NCBI GenBank assembly: GCA_944989445.1
Contig: CALYLW010000689.1
Coordinates: 372,001 to 436,000, forward strand
Length of the DNA stretch: 64,000 bases
Direction of reading: 5' to 3'
Source of the DNA: Ampullaceana balthica
Lineage: Eukaryota > Mollusca > Gastropoda > Lymnaeidae
Below the pieces are notes generated by a model that saw only the letters and a list, made by a program, of their open reading frames with translations, did not search any database and was not told where the DNA came from. The position numbers and the translations under genes are program-made. Shown piece after piece: positions 12,201 through 26,384 of the stretch; within the stretch, counting starts at the first letter, position 1, and every line of letters starts with the position of its first letter.

Positions 12201-15200
12201 CATTTCTTGGACTCAACATTTCAAGTGTTAGTTGCTATATCCATCACATTTCTTGGACTCAATATTTCAAGTGTTAGTTGCTATATCCATCACATTTCTT
12301 GGACTCAATATTTCAAGTGTTAGTTGCTATATCCATCACATTTCTTGGACTCAATATTTCAAGTGTTAGTTGCTATATCCATCACATTTCTTGGACTCAA
12401 TATTTCAAGTGTTAGTTGCTATATACATCACATTTTGTGGACTCAATATTTTTAATTTTTGAAGTTTTATATCACAACCTGAATTAGTACACTTGGTACC
12501 TGGTAGCCTATTGAGTATTTACATTTGCTTTAAGAAAAATGATTTTCAGGTGAATATGGTTTTCAGTTTTCGCTCATTTATCGTCAGTACGTTCAACTTG
12601 AGATTATTTTCTTTTGTACTAGTTTACTTCATTTGACAGGGTTTGTGGGCATATTTATCATTATGGGAATGAAAAACTGTTTATGCCAAAAATTTACTTA
12701 AGTGCTAGCCACACAATCCCTTGCTCGTTAGTGGTGGCTAAATAAAACTTGTGAACGCTACTTCACTTGCCCCATAGTCTGTCACGGACTAGAAACGGGG
12801 TTATTATTATTTTTTTTACTAATATTTCTGTCCAGGCCCTCTTAAGTTCAAATTTTAATAGTTTACAAGAATTAATTCTGTGAAGATGACTGTTAAATTG
12901 TATGCTATTATTAATTTATATTTGATGTAATTATTATAAATATTTTTAGTATGTGGAATATAGCTAACATTATTATTGTTCTACTTTATAAGTTCATAAT
13001 AAGTTGTTCAATGTTTGAATAACAAAACTTTGTATTATTAATAATAACCCAACTGAAATCCTACTTACAGAATTATCTACATTCCCTAACCAAAGTCTTT
13101 TTGATCATTTCATCTTAACAACCCTTATTTGCATAAGAAAGCAGCAAAAGTGTTGAATTTATCGCAACATATATTATCTGCATGATTGAACAGAGCATTA
13201 ACATACACTTATCTTGTAAGGTCCTTTTAGCAGATCATTTGCTTTGTTTTCATTTCAATAAAACTTATCTCACCTTCTGGTTCACTCTTGAAATCATAAT
13301 ATTTAAAATAAATTTTTTCTAAATTTGCCTCAAGGAAAGAGATGCAAAAAAAGGTTTAATAGCCTCAATCTGCAATTTTTACACATATAGTTGGGCAGTC
13401 ATCTTCTTATATTGTATCATATTTTTGTGCTGGATCTCTGTTTAAGATCATTTCTTTTTTTAAAAATGTTTTAGTATATGACCCACTTTAAAAAGAGTAA
13501 CATTTATTAGATTCATGGTCATATTGTTCTGAACAGTTCCCAGTGTGTTTTGAGAAAATATCCATCAAGCTCAAGTCTAACTGGGATGCTTTTAAAAATA
13601 AGAGTTTAAAATTTTTTTATTTTTTTTTACATTCTTTCCCACCCAATGGAAAAATTAAAAGTTGCTTGTGTAGAGCCAGCAGAAAAGATGAAGCCTTGAA
13701 AACATTATCAGCGTCACAATGTAATTTCAACCCAGTCCTTAAGGGTGGAAACAAATTTGAGTTCAAAGGTCAATTCGTCATGCAAACATCTAGTCCCAAA
13801 ACTCATTCTAAACCTTGAAATAATAGTTTGTATTTTTCTCTCTCATTTTAAAGTCACCTCTGTGAGACATCACTAACCAGGTAAACCAAACTCTGTACAG
13901 CAGTAACCAGCCAAACCAAACCCTGTACAGCAGTAACCAGGTAAACCAGACCCTGTACAGCAGTAACCTATCCTTATCTCTTCCTCACCAGCCAAACCAG
14001 ACTCTAGACAGACATCTGGTAAAACTCGCACAGAAGACAGCAGTACTGTTGATGACAGGACTGTCACAGATTTATCCCCCTTTTCTCTCCAGCCCAACGA
14101 TGAGTTCGGACTTCCAATACAAGAAGTCAGCTCTGACTCAGATGTAAGTATTACAACTCTGAGGTGTGTACCCCATGAACACTTAACATCTGTCAGAACT
14201 TTACCCAAGACCAATGACTTTACAACTCTCAGAACTGTACCCAAGACCAATGACTTTAAAACTCTCAGATCAGTACCAAAGACCAATGACTTTAAAACTC
14301 TCAGATCTCTACCCAAGACCAATGACTTTAAAACTCTCAGATCAGTACCAAAGACCAATGACTTTAAAACTCTCAGAACTGTACCCAAGACTTTAAAACT
14401 CTCAGATCTGTACCAAAGACCAATGGCTTTACAACTCTCAGATCTGTACCCAAGACCAATGACTTTACAACTCTCAGAACTGTACCCAAGACCAATGACT
14501 TTAAAACTCTCAGATCTGTACCCAAGACCAATGACTTTACAACTCTCAGATCTGTACCCAAGACCAATGACTTTACAACTCTCAGAACTGTACCCAAGAC
14601 CAATGACTTTACAACTCTCAGAACTGTACCCAAGACCAATGAATTTATTAACTTAACGTCACTGAAATTAAAAAACAAACAATACTATAATATCCTTAAA
14701 AATCAATAAATTAATAGCTTTGTAATACTGTAACAGTACAGACTATATTTTTAGGGTAAATAGTTGATCTATGACACACCCCAAAATTTACACATGTAAA
14801 GAAGTATAAAGTTTCAGAATATTCACTTCTTATCATTGGTATATGGGTCAAAGGTTAACTCCTTGCCTAGTTAATGTGTGTCTCAACATTTCAGACAACT
14901 GATGGAGAGTCACCTCAGAAAATCAAGACAAAGAAACACAACTTTCCTATTGTGGGTCCACCTCTGATTCTAAAAGTAAGATTTATTTCTTTTATGTGTA
15001 CAACAGAGTAAAATGCTATCACTATTGGTCAAAACAATGTTATGTCAGTATATGAGAATTATCATATATGTAAAACTTGTTTTCCTAGACACTATAAATA
15101 TCCTCATGTGTCTAAAACATTTTCCAATTTAGTGTGTCTGTAGCACTAAACATATCAAAGAAATTCAATTTCTTAAAAGTTTTTTCACTAATAGTAATAA

Positions 15201-18200
15201 AAAAATACCCAAAGTCACACACATAGTAACACATCTAATGATCAATATGTCATCAATATGGGGGCCGTCCATAAATGTCGTCATGCGATTTTGGCAGATT
15301 TTTTACCCCTCCCCCCCTCATCACGCGTCGTCACAAAAAGTTAGACCCCCCCTCTAAAAATACATCACAAAGCTTTGACCCCAAAAAAAAACAACAACAA
15401 ACAAACAAAAACCCTTATTTTCTATTTGAAAACAAGTATTTTTCAAATCACTTTTATTGTCATTTAAGTATTTATTATTTATTTAGTGAAGGTCTACATT
15501 GTAATATCGTAACCCGCATGAAGCATTTTTTTCAAAACGTTTAACCGGCCTTCAAAAAACGAACTGTCCTAACATCCTTAGATTATATTTTATTTTAATG
15601 CATACAAATTAAACATTGACTATTAATCATCACGGTTAACGTCTTTGTTTAGAAAAAAATATATTTATAAATAATATTTTTAAAATGTATATTTAAAAAA
15701 TCCCTCAATTGACTGATGGGCATCCCGTAAGAAAGAGGTTGGCGAAACAGAGGTAAATAACCTCATCTGGGGTCAAAAGGGAATTCTTGGGGATAATGCA
15801 GACTCATTTGGGACATATAACATCCACTACAATCCACTAGATATATTACAATACTTCATGTGCACGTGTACGCTTTGAACATATGCCCATTATTGAACAG
15901 GTTCCCTTCCATAAAATGCATTTTTAAAATTTGACAACTATGTAGATTTCTTACCTACATACTATAGGAATACACCTAAATCCACCCTACTTTCATTTAT
16001 ATTGACACGAGTGACAATAATTTTAATCCACATGACTTGACTGTATCAAGTATCCTTTCTGTGATATTTAAAATTAATGCCTTAAAAACTGAGCTAAGAA
16101 GAAAAGTTGTTTTGTGCTCCTCTCGAATTGCGATGTCACGAATTTGATGCATTAAATAAAGTTAATGAATACTTGACATCTTTTAAATGGGCTCATTTAT
16201 CATTATATCTAGAATGGCCAGTGGCTTTTTGACCAAAAACCAACCAAACAATTATATCAAACTTAAAACGTTTATAATTCTATCAAATAGATTCCCCCCC
16301 CCCTTTTAAAGAAATGGGATATTCCGTGTTGTTTTCACTTAAAATATCTACACATAATCTTATTCAGATCATTTTTAGACACTTGTCATACTTGTAAAAC
16401 TCACCATTAGCATTTTTTGGGGGGGGGGCTAACGACACTCCTCCAAATCTCCAAGTCATGTGAGCAGTACCTAGAGTCTGGGGGTTGTAACGCACACATA
16501 AACTTGTAGATTTTGGGGTAACGGGCAAAAAAGTTCGCCGACTCCTGCCGTGAGAGAAGTAAACGGAGCTGCGGCTACATCACAAATGCTTTGATTTCAA
16601 CATCAAACGACACAGTGTAACAATTTCATATGTTATCTTGTGGGTTCTCAAACTTAAGGATTATAATATGATTTAATTTTCGTCTCTTGATAGCTTACGC
16701 CAACCAGCGTCTGATGGCCTACCGACCGGCACATTGAGAAGCACTGATTTAAAAAAATAAATCATTAAATAAATTGTAAGCGACCAAATATTTCAGTGGA
16801 ATTTTTATTTAAAGTTACCCTTTTGATGTGACGTCACATTTCTTCAACCCCCCTCCCTCCCCCTCATCACGCATCGTCACAAAAGTGTGACCCCCCCTCC
16901 CCCCTAGGTGCGTGACATCATTTATGGATGGCCATAAATACATAATTTGCAATGTATGTCACGTCCCGTCTGTCCTGTCCAGGACGCTACTAATTTTAGA
17001 AAGCAGCGCACCAAATTACTGCACCAAAAAATAACTCCTTTCGAACGTCCGCATAAAATTGTTCTATAGGGAAATAAATGAATAAAATAAATTAAATAAA
17101 TGAAAGTTCTGTACGTTATTTTTTAATCCGATGAGTATTTATTTTGAAAACTTCCGTCATTTTTGACGGGTGATACACTAGTGTAGTCAATAGTATTCCT
17201 GCCAAACATACTGGGACATTTTTTATGATTATGGAAATGCATCATTGGAGAAAAGGGTTGTTCCATTAAGTAAATTATCACTTTATTGGTGTGTAGAAGA
17301 GGAAAATAAACATTTTTGTGGTGTTTTAACAAGTTAATAAACACTTTAGTGGTGTATAATCTGGATGGCTGTAACCATGACAACAATGTTGACATGCAAA
17401 CACAAACCATTGATTAGTTGGCCACTCTCTGTTTCATACACCACGTTATATAATGAGATCATCTGTGAACTCTGTTGTTTCATTTACTAATTGTTTGTCT
17501 GTAATAAAACTACCAACATGACACATCAAGAGCGCTTACCTGCACATCAAAAAATCCCCCTGAGCCATCAGGTGATGTGACCACTGGAGAAGAAGGTCCA
17601 TGCCATGAGGATGTACCTAGGGCAAATAAAGAAAACAACATTTGTTCTCTTCTGACATGTTTCCTGTTTGTGGTCGCTCAAAGCTGACATATTTAAATAT
17701 ATACTCGTCATTTTGACATAGAGTTCTTATATTTTTTACATCAACATTATCAACTTCAATTTTTAAAATAAACTTGTTATTTACCTGCCTCTGTATTTGC
17801 ACAATAGGGTAATGTTATATGTGTCACAGTCCCTACTAAACTAGGTAAAGTTACATCCGTTTTATCCCGTGGTCCATTGGGTAATGTTATATCCGGATCG
17901 ATCTCAGAATTATTTTGTTGATTTGTGAAAGCCCCCTGATTTGTCGTTTGTGTTTCCAATGCGCCATACAGTTGTATGTAGCCATGAATCTGGTCAACGA
18001 CTGTTTCGTGGTACGCAATGCTGGATTCACTCTGTTGCCCTGCAGCACTTGGAACATTTTGAGCTGGTCCTGTGCTGGGCATCTTCAGGCCCTCTGGAGC
18101 TTCCTCGGCCATCACATCCAAGAAACAAACTTTCAACCTTTTTTTTATATTTTAAATTACAAGTCGACACATTGAGCACATGACTTATAATTCAATCCTT

Positions 18201-21200
18201 TATTTGCTAAACACGTCACCTGTAATTATTTTATGTCATGGTGAACAGGCCACCTACACCACAATGTAAAACCATTCTTTTAAGATTTTTCCTCAAACTG
18301 AATTTTTTTTTATCTGGAAGAGCCTAATGAGAAATCAAGAGTGAAATAATGAATTAGATTTTATTTTAAAAAAATGTATTCTTCAATTACATTAGTGAAC
18401 ATTTCTAGTGCTAGAGAACCTGTTAAGATTTGACCACACGTAAAAAAACAAAACAACAACAGTGGCAACTTCTATCTAGTTGTGAGAAAAGTACTTTTAC
18501 ATTCAGGGGTGTATCCGACATAAAAATTTATAATTGTAGAGGTGTAACTAGTGTAGACTCCTAACAAGTTAAAATGTAACAAAAATTGAATTAAAGATAT
18601 ATAAAAAAACAACTAGATTTATAGATACATGTGTATAGATATATATAAAAAAAAACAGCAGGAGAATTTTTTTAAATTGTAGATTAACTTATTCTTAAGA
18701 AAATTTAAGAGGGATATACTATTAGATCTAATTCTACAGCCAGGCCCGCCCCTCATTTCACCTTGAAGCAACAAAAACCCCCCACACCACACACACAGAC
18801 ACACAATCAAAGACTAATCTGGAAACAATACAAAAAAATTATTCCTTTATTTATTAGCAAACAATAATGCAAAAAGAAATATGTTAATTTTTATTTGTGC
18901 ATATTTTAGAAAGAATAATGTGCAACATCCTCACCTTTGACCTTTCTAAAGATTTGTGGATACATCTTTGATAAGTGGCATTTCAATTTTCAAAGATTCC
19001 ATTTTCACTCTCTCTAAACTGACTGATATGTTGTTAAATAACTTAACAAGTAGAGTTGTGTTTTATCACCTGGCGTGTCGGATCTAGCCAAAGGTCAAGT
19101 AATCTTTTTATCAGTTGCAGATAACTATGATGGATGTAAAATTTCATTCAAGAGCAAACACTTATTTGTTGTGTTTCTTGTCCACCTAAATTTTCTCCCT
19201 TTATGATTATCCCACACTGCAATTTATTGCTATGTTAAGAAATTAATAGATTTTCTTATATAAAAAACTTATAACATACATAATTCCTCTTGCATATTTA
19301 TTTCTGTTTCTCCAATAACCACCGCTAAGTTTTAGCTCTGGTTTATGTATAAAAATGAACCCACCTTCTAAAATTACATTTCAAATTTCAATTATTGATT
19401 TTTTTCAATATTAGTTTGCAGTACGGCACAGATTCCACAATTATTTATAATATTGAAAACTACATAACATTATGGGCAAATTTATTTGAATATTCACGTG
19501 AATATTGTGTTTATTTATCTTCAGTACATTCCAGAGGCAGATTTGCCTGTAGAAAGGGAGACAAGTAAGGAAGCTGAAGTTCAGCTGGTAAATCAATCAG
19601 ATTATGTCCTTGATGAGCATGGAAATGCTGTTGGGATGTTCAGTGGAAAATGTGAATTTTGTGGTAGGTTTGACATAGACAGTTTTTGGTTTTTCTCTTA
19701 AATATTATGGTTAATTTCTTCATAATCCGCTCTGCACCAATGGGTTTTGAAGTATAATTATATAATGTAACAATATAATCTATCTATGCAATATAGATGT
19801 GTAGTCTAACAATATATTACAACAGGGGTGGGCAAACTTTTTTTATGGAGGGCCACATTGAAAACTTATTGTCATTGGCGGGCCGCATATATATTTTGTC
19901 TACTTCAATTACAAATTTACAATGCATAAAATATGAATTAATGATTATAACCACGTGCTTGTCATTTTATTTCACATTCACAGTCTATTACACATGTACA
20001 TTACAGTTTAAAATACGAACTGAAACAGTTTCTAATTTGATAATAATATTTTCACTATTCAATATTATTTCAACAAAAAGTTTATGGTTACCTGTCATAA
20101 TAACTATGAAGAAGTAGGATCATAATTTACATATAAGCCGACCATAGGGTACAATTATAATTAATGAGAACTATTCACAATTTTGGATAATGTTCTTGAA
20201 CTGTGGAACCAGTTTACTTTTTGTTATTCGCATGACTGCATTCAAATTGAAGTCAGTCAACATTGATCTGTTCTTAGACTTGTTTATTTTCATGCAAGAA
20301 AAGACTTGCTCAAAGATGTATGTGGACCCTAATTTTGACAAAAAGTTTGGCAAGAATTTTTCAAGTGTGGAAATTATGCTGCTGGCAAACATCCATAAAA
20401 CTCCAGCAGAGCAGAGAAACTTATTTGAACGTCTCCTTCAGGTCATAATCTGTTTGTAGGTCAAGCAGGTCTTATTGTATATCCTCTGGGGCTGAATCAG
20501 CTCCTGCACTTAATGGTGAACTGAGGATATTAGAAAGTGGTTCAAGGTTCTTGAAGTCATGGAACCTCCTTTCAAATTCCACAGCCAAGGCATCCAACTT
20601 AGCCTTGTACTTGTCAGCCATTTCACCAGAAATTGTTTTCTGTTTCAGCAAAGGGAAATGGCAAAACCTGTTTTCACCTGCTTGCCTGGAGAACAGTAAC
20701 AGGGAGAGCTTTGCCTGAAATGATTTAACATGCACACAAATTTCATGTGCAAATAAGCTATTGCCATTAGGTTTGACATTCAGTTCATTCAACTTTTCCA
20801 AAATGTCAATAGCAAACATGAAGTCTGACATCCACTCTTCATTAACGATTTTACTAAAAAAGTCACAAACAAAACCCTTCATCTTCAGGAACATAAATAT
20901 TTCGTCCTTGAGATCCCACACTCGCCTCAATATCTTGCCCAGGCTCAAACAGCAGACACTGCTGTGGTAGATACTATCATAATATTCAGTTTCCAAATCT
21001 TCAAGCAGTGCACTAAACTGCTTGTGGTTAAGTGCCTGGTTCTGATGAGGTTTATCTCAATGACAGCTGCGTCAATAACATGCTTGATATTCAACGCAGC
21101 TTTACACAGGCTTTCCTGATGGATGACACAGTGGAAAGTTAAGAGTGTATGGTCAGGATGATCTTCTTTAATTTTATTTTGTATCAAGTTCACAAGACCT

Positions 21201-24200
21201 ACGTGTTTTCCAGTCAAAACACGCGCCCCATCTGTTGTTACACTTGCTATCTTGTTCCACACCAACAGATTTCTTTCAACACAGTTCTCAACAGCATTGA
21301 ATAAATCCTGGCCTGTAGTTGTGTCTTTGAGTGGCTCACCACTAAGTAATTCTTCGGTAAGCTAAAAAGATTGTTTATTCCCCGTATAAATACAAACAAT
21401 TGATCTGTGTCATGTACATAAGTACTTTCGTCTAACGCAAGAGAGTACAACAAAAAGTCTTTTCTTGCATCTCGAATTTGGTGCATCAAACTGTCACTAA
21501 TTTTTTCAACATGCCTTACTACAGTTCTCCTTGATAAAGAAATGCTATTAAATTGTGATTCTTTTACACATAATGCTTGCTGCATCTGACAAGCATTCCT
21601 CGATGAACTCGCTGTCAAATTACAATTTTTACAAAACCGTTCAAATGTGAATTTTAAACAAAAGCCACTTCTGGTTAACCTGAAAAGCAGTTTCCAATCT
21701 GGATGTTTACAAGTAATGACTAATGATCTCTAATCTATTCCGGAGCCATAACACCAAATGAATATCTATAGATTTGAATCAAATATTCAAAACAAAATTT
21801 TTAAAAATGTAGAGAAAATTCTAAACAAAGAAAATTAACATCGACATTAGATCGCAGCAATGTATATGCCTATGTATTATAACAATGTATTTTGTTCATG
21901 AATAAAGTCAGTTATCATTTTTGGTTTTCTGATCTAAGGGGGTCTAAAACACACATACACAAATAAGACCCATCTGCTCTGTCTTTTGAGAATGTTTTTG
22001 TCCCACCAGTTTATCAAACTTGATTTAGGTTTGTTCAAGATATCCCACTCTGTGTCTGGACATAGCCGAGGGCTTGGGTAGAATAACAAGAGATCTCGGT
22101 AGGGAAGACTAAAAAAATTTATAGCAAAATATTGTGGGACTGGCATATGATAATATTAAAAATATTTTTAAAAAACCTTTGGGGGAAGATTGTATTTTTA
22201 GTAGCTATTTTCTTATAAGAAAAAGAGATGCCCTTCTTGAATAGTTCTGGGAATATTTTCCTAAGTGCAAAAAAAAAGATGATGGCTGTTGGCAATAAAT
22301 GAAAAACTAAAACATTATTAATATTTAACCATGTTTATATTTTTTTACATTGCTCTATGACAGGCAATGAAATCAAACCATTCCCCACATTGGACCAACA
22401 ACTGTCAGAGCCACCAGAGGCTCTGTACTGTTGTGAGGACTACAGAGATTTTGTGGAGTTTGCCATGACCACAGCCAACAGGTATGGGGATGTTATTAAC
22501 TCCCTTTGTGCACAAACAGCCTCAAGCTTATTTTTATTTTCCCTTTCAAGTGCGCTAATTTAAACCAAAAAATCGAACTGAATTATTATTATTTTTTCTT
22601 AAAAATGTCATTTAAGTGTGGAATTAAATATTTACATGACTTCTTTGATGCAAACAGGTTGGAGGAGGATATGACCAAAAAATCAGAGATGATCAGTGTC
22701 AAAGTTCATGGTCATCATGGTAGCAAACAGGCCAGAAAGATGGCTAAGGAACAGGCAGTTCAAAGGTACAGAATAATTGTTGTTTACTGTAGATAGATTT
22801 TCTTTATAGCCCTATGGAAATGAGAAGTTAGTCTTTGGGGGAAGCTAGCTGTATGTCAATGACAGATTTGAAATGTATGTGTAAAAATTGGTTATTTTAG
22901 TTTTATTTTCTTCAAAAAGAATGCATGAAAGAGAGTTGCAGAGAAGACAACAGGAAGCTAGTGGCATGCAATCAAGTATTCACCAGTGTAAGTTTAAGAA
23001 TAATATCGTTAGTAATGACATACATTCAGTCTGATTGGTTGCAATGTTCCAATACCTTGTCTCATTGGTGGAAAGTATGGAATGATTTTTTTTTAATTGC
23101 TTAAAATTTAATTCTTCTTCAGACACTTTTTTGTTACATAAAAATTGTTTACATTATGATCATTTCATGATAACATGATTATTTTCATTAAATTTCCCAT
23201 AAAATCTGATCTGATTTCACATTATGATCTCAAAACACACTTTGGGTGGCCAATTAAATTTAGATTCTCTATTAAGTTCCAGGTTTTATTTATATTTTAT
23301 CACTTTCTTAACAAACATCTCTATTTATTAATTTTTTAAAATTCATCAGGGCAAATTTCTATATTCAGCTCCACTTGTTGAATTCATTTATGGGCCGATC
23401 TAATGTATAGGATTATTTTACATTATAATTGTATTCATATTTCTTGGTGAAACAAAATGAAAAGGAGAAAGATTTAATTTATCCCAATTTAAGAATATTT
23501 TGTTAAATCAAAGTCATCATCTTTCTCATTCATGGCATAAATATTTGAGTTTTGATTGATAAATTGAAAAGATCATTTTTGAAATTTAAGATTTGAATTT
23601 TTTCCTCCATATCTTGAGTTCAGTTAATGTAACTGTATTTTAAAAATAATCATAAATTTGCTAATAAGACATATTTCATAATCATCTTTAATATTTCATG
23701 TTCATCCTGCATATTTTGTTATTGCGGATGTTTTATTTGAATGATATTGTCTTTCTAGTTCTAGTCAGTCTAGTCAAATCCTGGATCCAAAATACCAGCA
23801 ATTATTGATTTAACACCATTACAAATAATGTATGGTAGAAAGATGTCCAAACTAAAACTGCCGATATTTACCCAGATTCACGCATGATGCAGGACGATGA
23901 TTCCGATACAGGAGCAGACACACTTGAGAGCGTGCAGCCAAAAAAATCTAAAAAGAAAGAAGCAGAAGCCAGTGTCTTAAAGGGGGACGCTGGGAAAGGG
24001 GAGAAGGGGGGTGTTTCAGGAGGGGAAAAGACAGCCAGAGGGGCTGGTGGTGTCGATGGTTCAAGCAAAACTTCACATCACCACCCCTCAGGGGTTTTAC
24101 CAGGAGGTGCTGCTGCTACTGCATACTCGTCCTATGGAGGGGTAAACACTGAAGGTTTGCACCAAGCTACTGTTGTACTGTTTTACACAGCTTTTTGTCA

Positions 24201-26345
24201 AGATCATTATTCATCTGTATTCTATATGGACACTTTTAAATTTGACATTCTAATTGCTTGTGTAATTTAAGTTTGCTGCTTATATTCCAATTGTGGGTTG
24301 AATTTTATAAAGGTGCTGATTTAAAATGGCTTTATTTTTATTGAAAGAATTTGACTAATTTTGAATGCTTTAATTCTTGCCTTTGTACTATCATTAATCA
24401 TTTTTTTTTCTTCAAAATTTTAAGATATTCTAAATTAGAGAAAAAATAATAAATAAAGCTTTAGTGTGAAAATTTCATTAAAAAATATTTAACTGAATAG
24501 AAATTATAGTACAAAGGCATTAAAAATGATACCATTATGATACAATTTATTAATCATATGATTTATTAATCTCCAATTAATCATTTTTTCACACTGCGTG
24601 GTTTAAAAAGTGTGCTGCACAATAATTATTTAATACCATGACAGATGTAACAAATTTCAGGGTAAGCTGCTAGTTGGGTGTTCCTTTGATGATGCCAAAT
24701 TATTATTAAGCTACTATTTTGTTTTCATTTTTTATTGTTTTATTCTTATTATTATCTTATTTTTTTCAATATAGCTTTGTTGTTCCTCATGTTGTTTTTT
24801 AATGTACTTGAAAATTTTCAAGAAATCTTTGAATATACAAAAATTACTTAAAATGATGTTTTTTACACCACAAGAGAGTTTACAAAAAAAAATCAAACTG
24901 TAAAAATGTTGAAATGACATTGAAATATTTAGTTCAAACGACCAAGCTGACTCTTGGATAAATACTTGACTTATTCATATTTAATAATACTGAACAAATA
25001 ATAAGTTTTTCTGTTTTCAATATGCAGAATATATTTTAATGTTTTTGTTCTAAGAATGTAGCTATTAAGTTTTTTAATTCATGAGTTTTTCTTCCACTTC
25101 TTGCGCTAGTAAAAATTTTGCTAGAATTTCCCAAACCGTCAATATCACCACCACAACCTCTCTTTATACTGCTTCCAGAAGTGCCTTAATCTTTAAAAAA
25201 TTTATTATGTTTTACGGCTATATCATTGAATTGGTTAATGAAGACACTTCAGATGGTCTAAATATTTATTTTAAAAAAATTACAATAGAATTGTTTTACA
25301 GTGGGGCCCACTTAACTCGAGCCCAGTTAACTCGTCAGCTCTATTAAGTCGACATTTTTTTTTGGAACCGCCAAATTCTCTCTTTGTCTTAGCATTTTTT
25401 CAGCGGTTAATTTGATTTTTTAAAGTCGCCTTGCCCTAATATTTCGAGCACAAAAGAGTGCCAAATTTGCAACTTAACGTTGGTTAGCTCGATCCCCGTC
25501 TGTTCGCCTCGAAAGGCACTTTGGCATTTTTAGTTCAAAACAGTGTTGACATCTCGCTTTCTTCAAGACTTCCGGCTTTTGTGTGATTCTACGAGATTTC
25601 AATAAAAATTACAGAATGTTTTTACTTTCAATTTGAATTTGATTCCGTATGTTTGAATTAGTTTGAGTATGTACCAGAGGTACTCGAAAATCGCGTTAGT
25701 GGTCTTTAATCCGTCATTATTTCGCTGTGCATATTATATTATTATTAAATTTAATTCATTTTCTGATGCATTAATCATTTTATTTTTTAAGATAAACGAA
25801 TATCTTTAGAAAAGAATACAAAGGTTTGTATCGAGAATCGACGGTGGTTTTTATATAATTAAATAAAAAATTATTATTATTCTTTTAAAAGTTTGTTGTT
25901 GCTTTGTTACCAGTAAGATACGTGACTGTGATTAACACGCGCGAAACGGTGAAATCAAATTATTTTCTTTATATTCTAGTAGATATATAATATACACGTC
26001 ATCACTGTTGTAGGTCGAATTCTGATAAGGTCAAGGCCGCATTTGTTACTATTTATATTACAAGTTACATGTATCATTTGATTGACGGAGGAAATTCAAG
26101 TGCGGTCTCATAGTGACAGATATCTTGCACATCAAAAGCATTAAACTTAAAATGACCATATTGATATGTTTATTTTTTTTTAAATTCGCCGATTCGACGG
26201 GCATTGCAAACACGCGCCATGAGGCGAGGCGAAAAATTTGACCTTTAACGCATGCGCAGACAATTATAAATGGGTAACTTTAAAAAAAATTAAATTGAAT
26301 CGAAACATGACCACAGAGACATAATCAAAGTCATTTACTTCGGCA

Positions 26346-26384
<39 letters not shown>

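Noticed and set aside
13543..13818. 91-codon plus-strand frame as an extra ERICH6 exon
   Set aside because: Exon 4 joins exon 5 in phase without it, and no family similarity or matching splice pair was found.
13873..14678. Minus-strand frames of 171 and 101 codons with LRVVKSLVLGT repeats
   Set aside because: They run through the 36-bp minisatellite and antisense to a supported ERICH6 exon.
21934..22146. 70-codon minus-strand frame between the hAT relic and ERICH6 exon 8
   Set aside because: Partly protein-like composition, but no recognisable motif, start context or splice partner.
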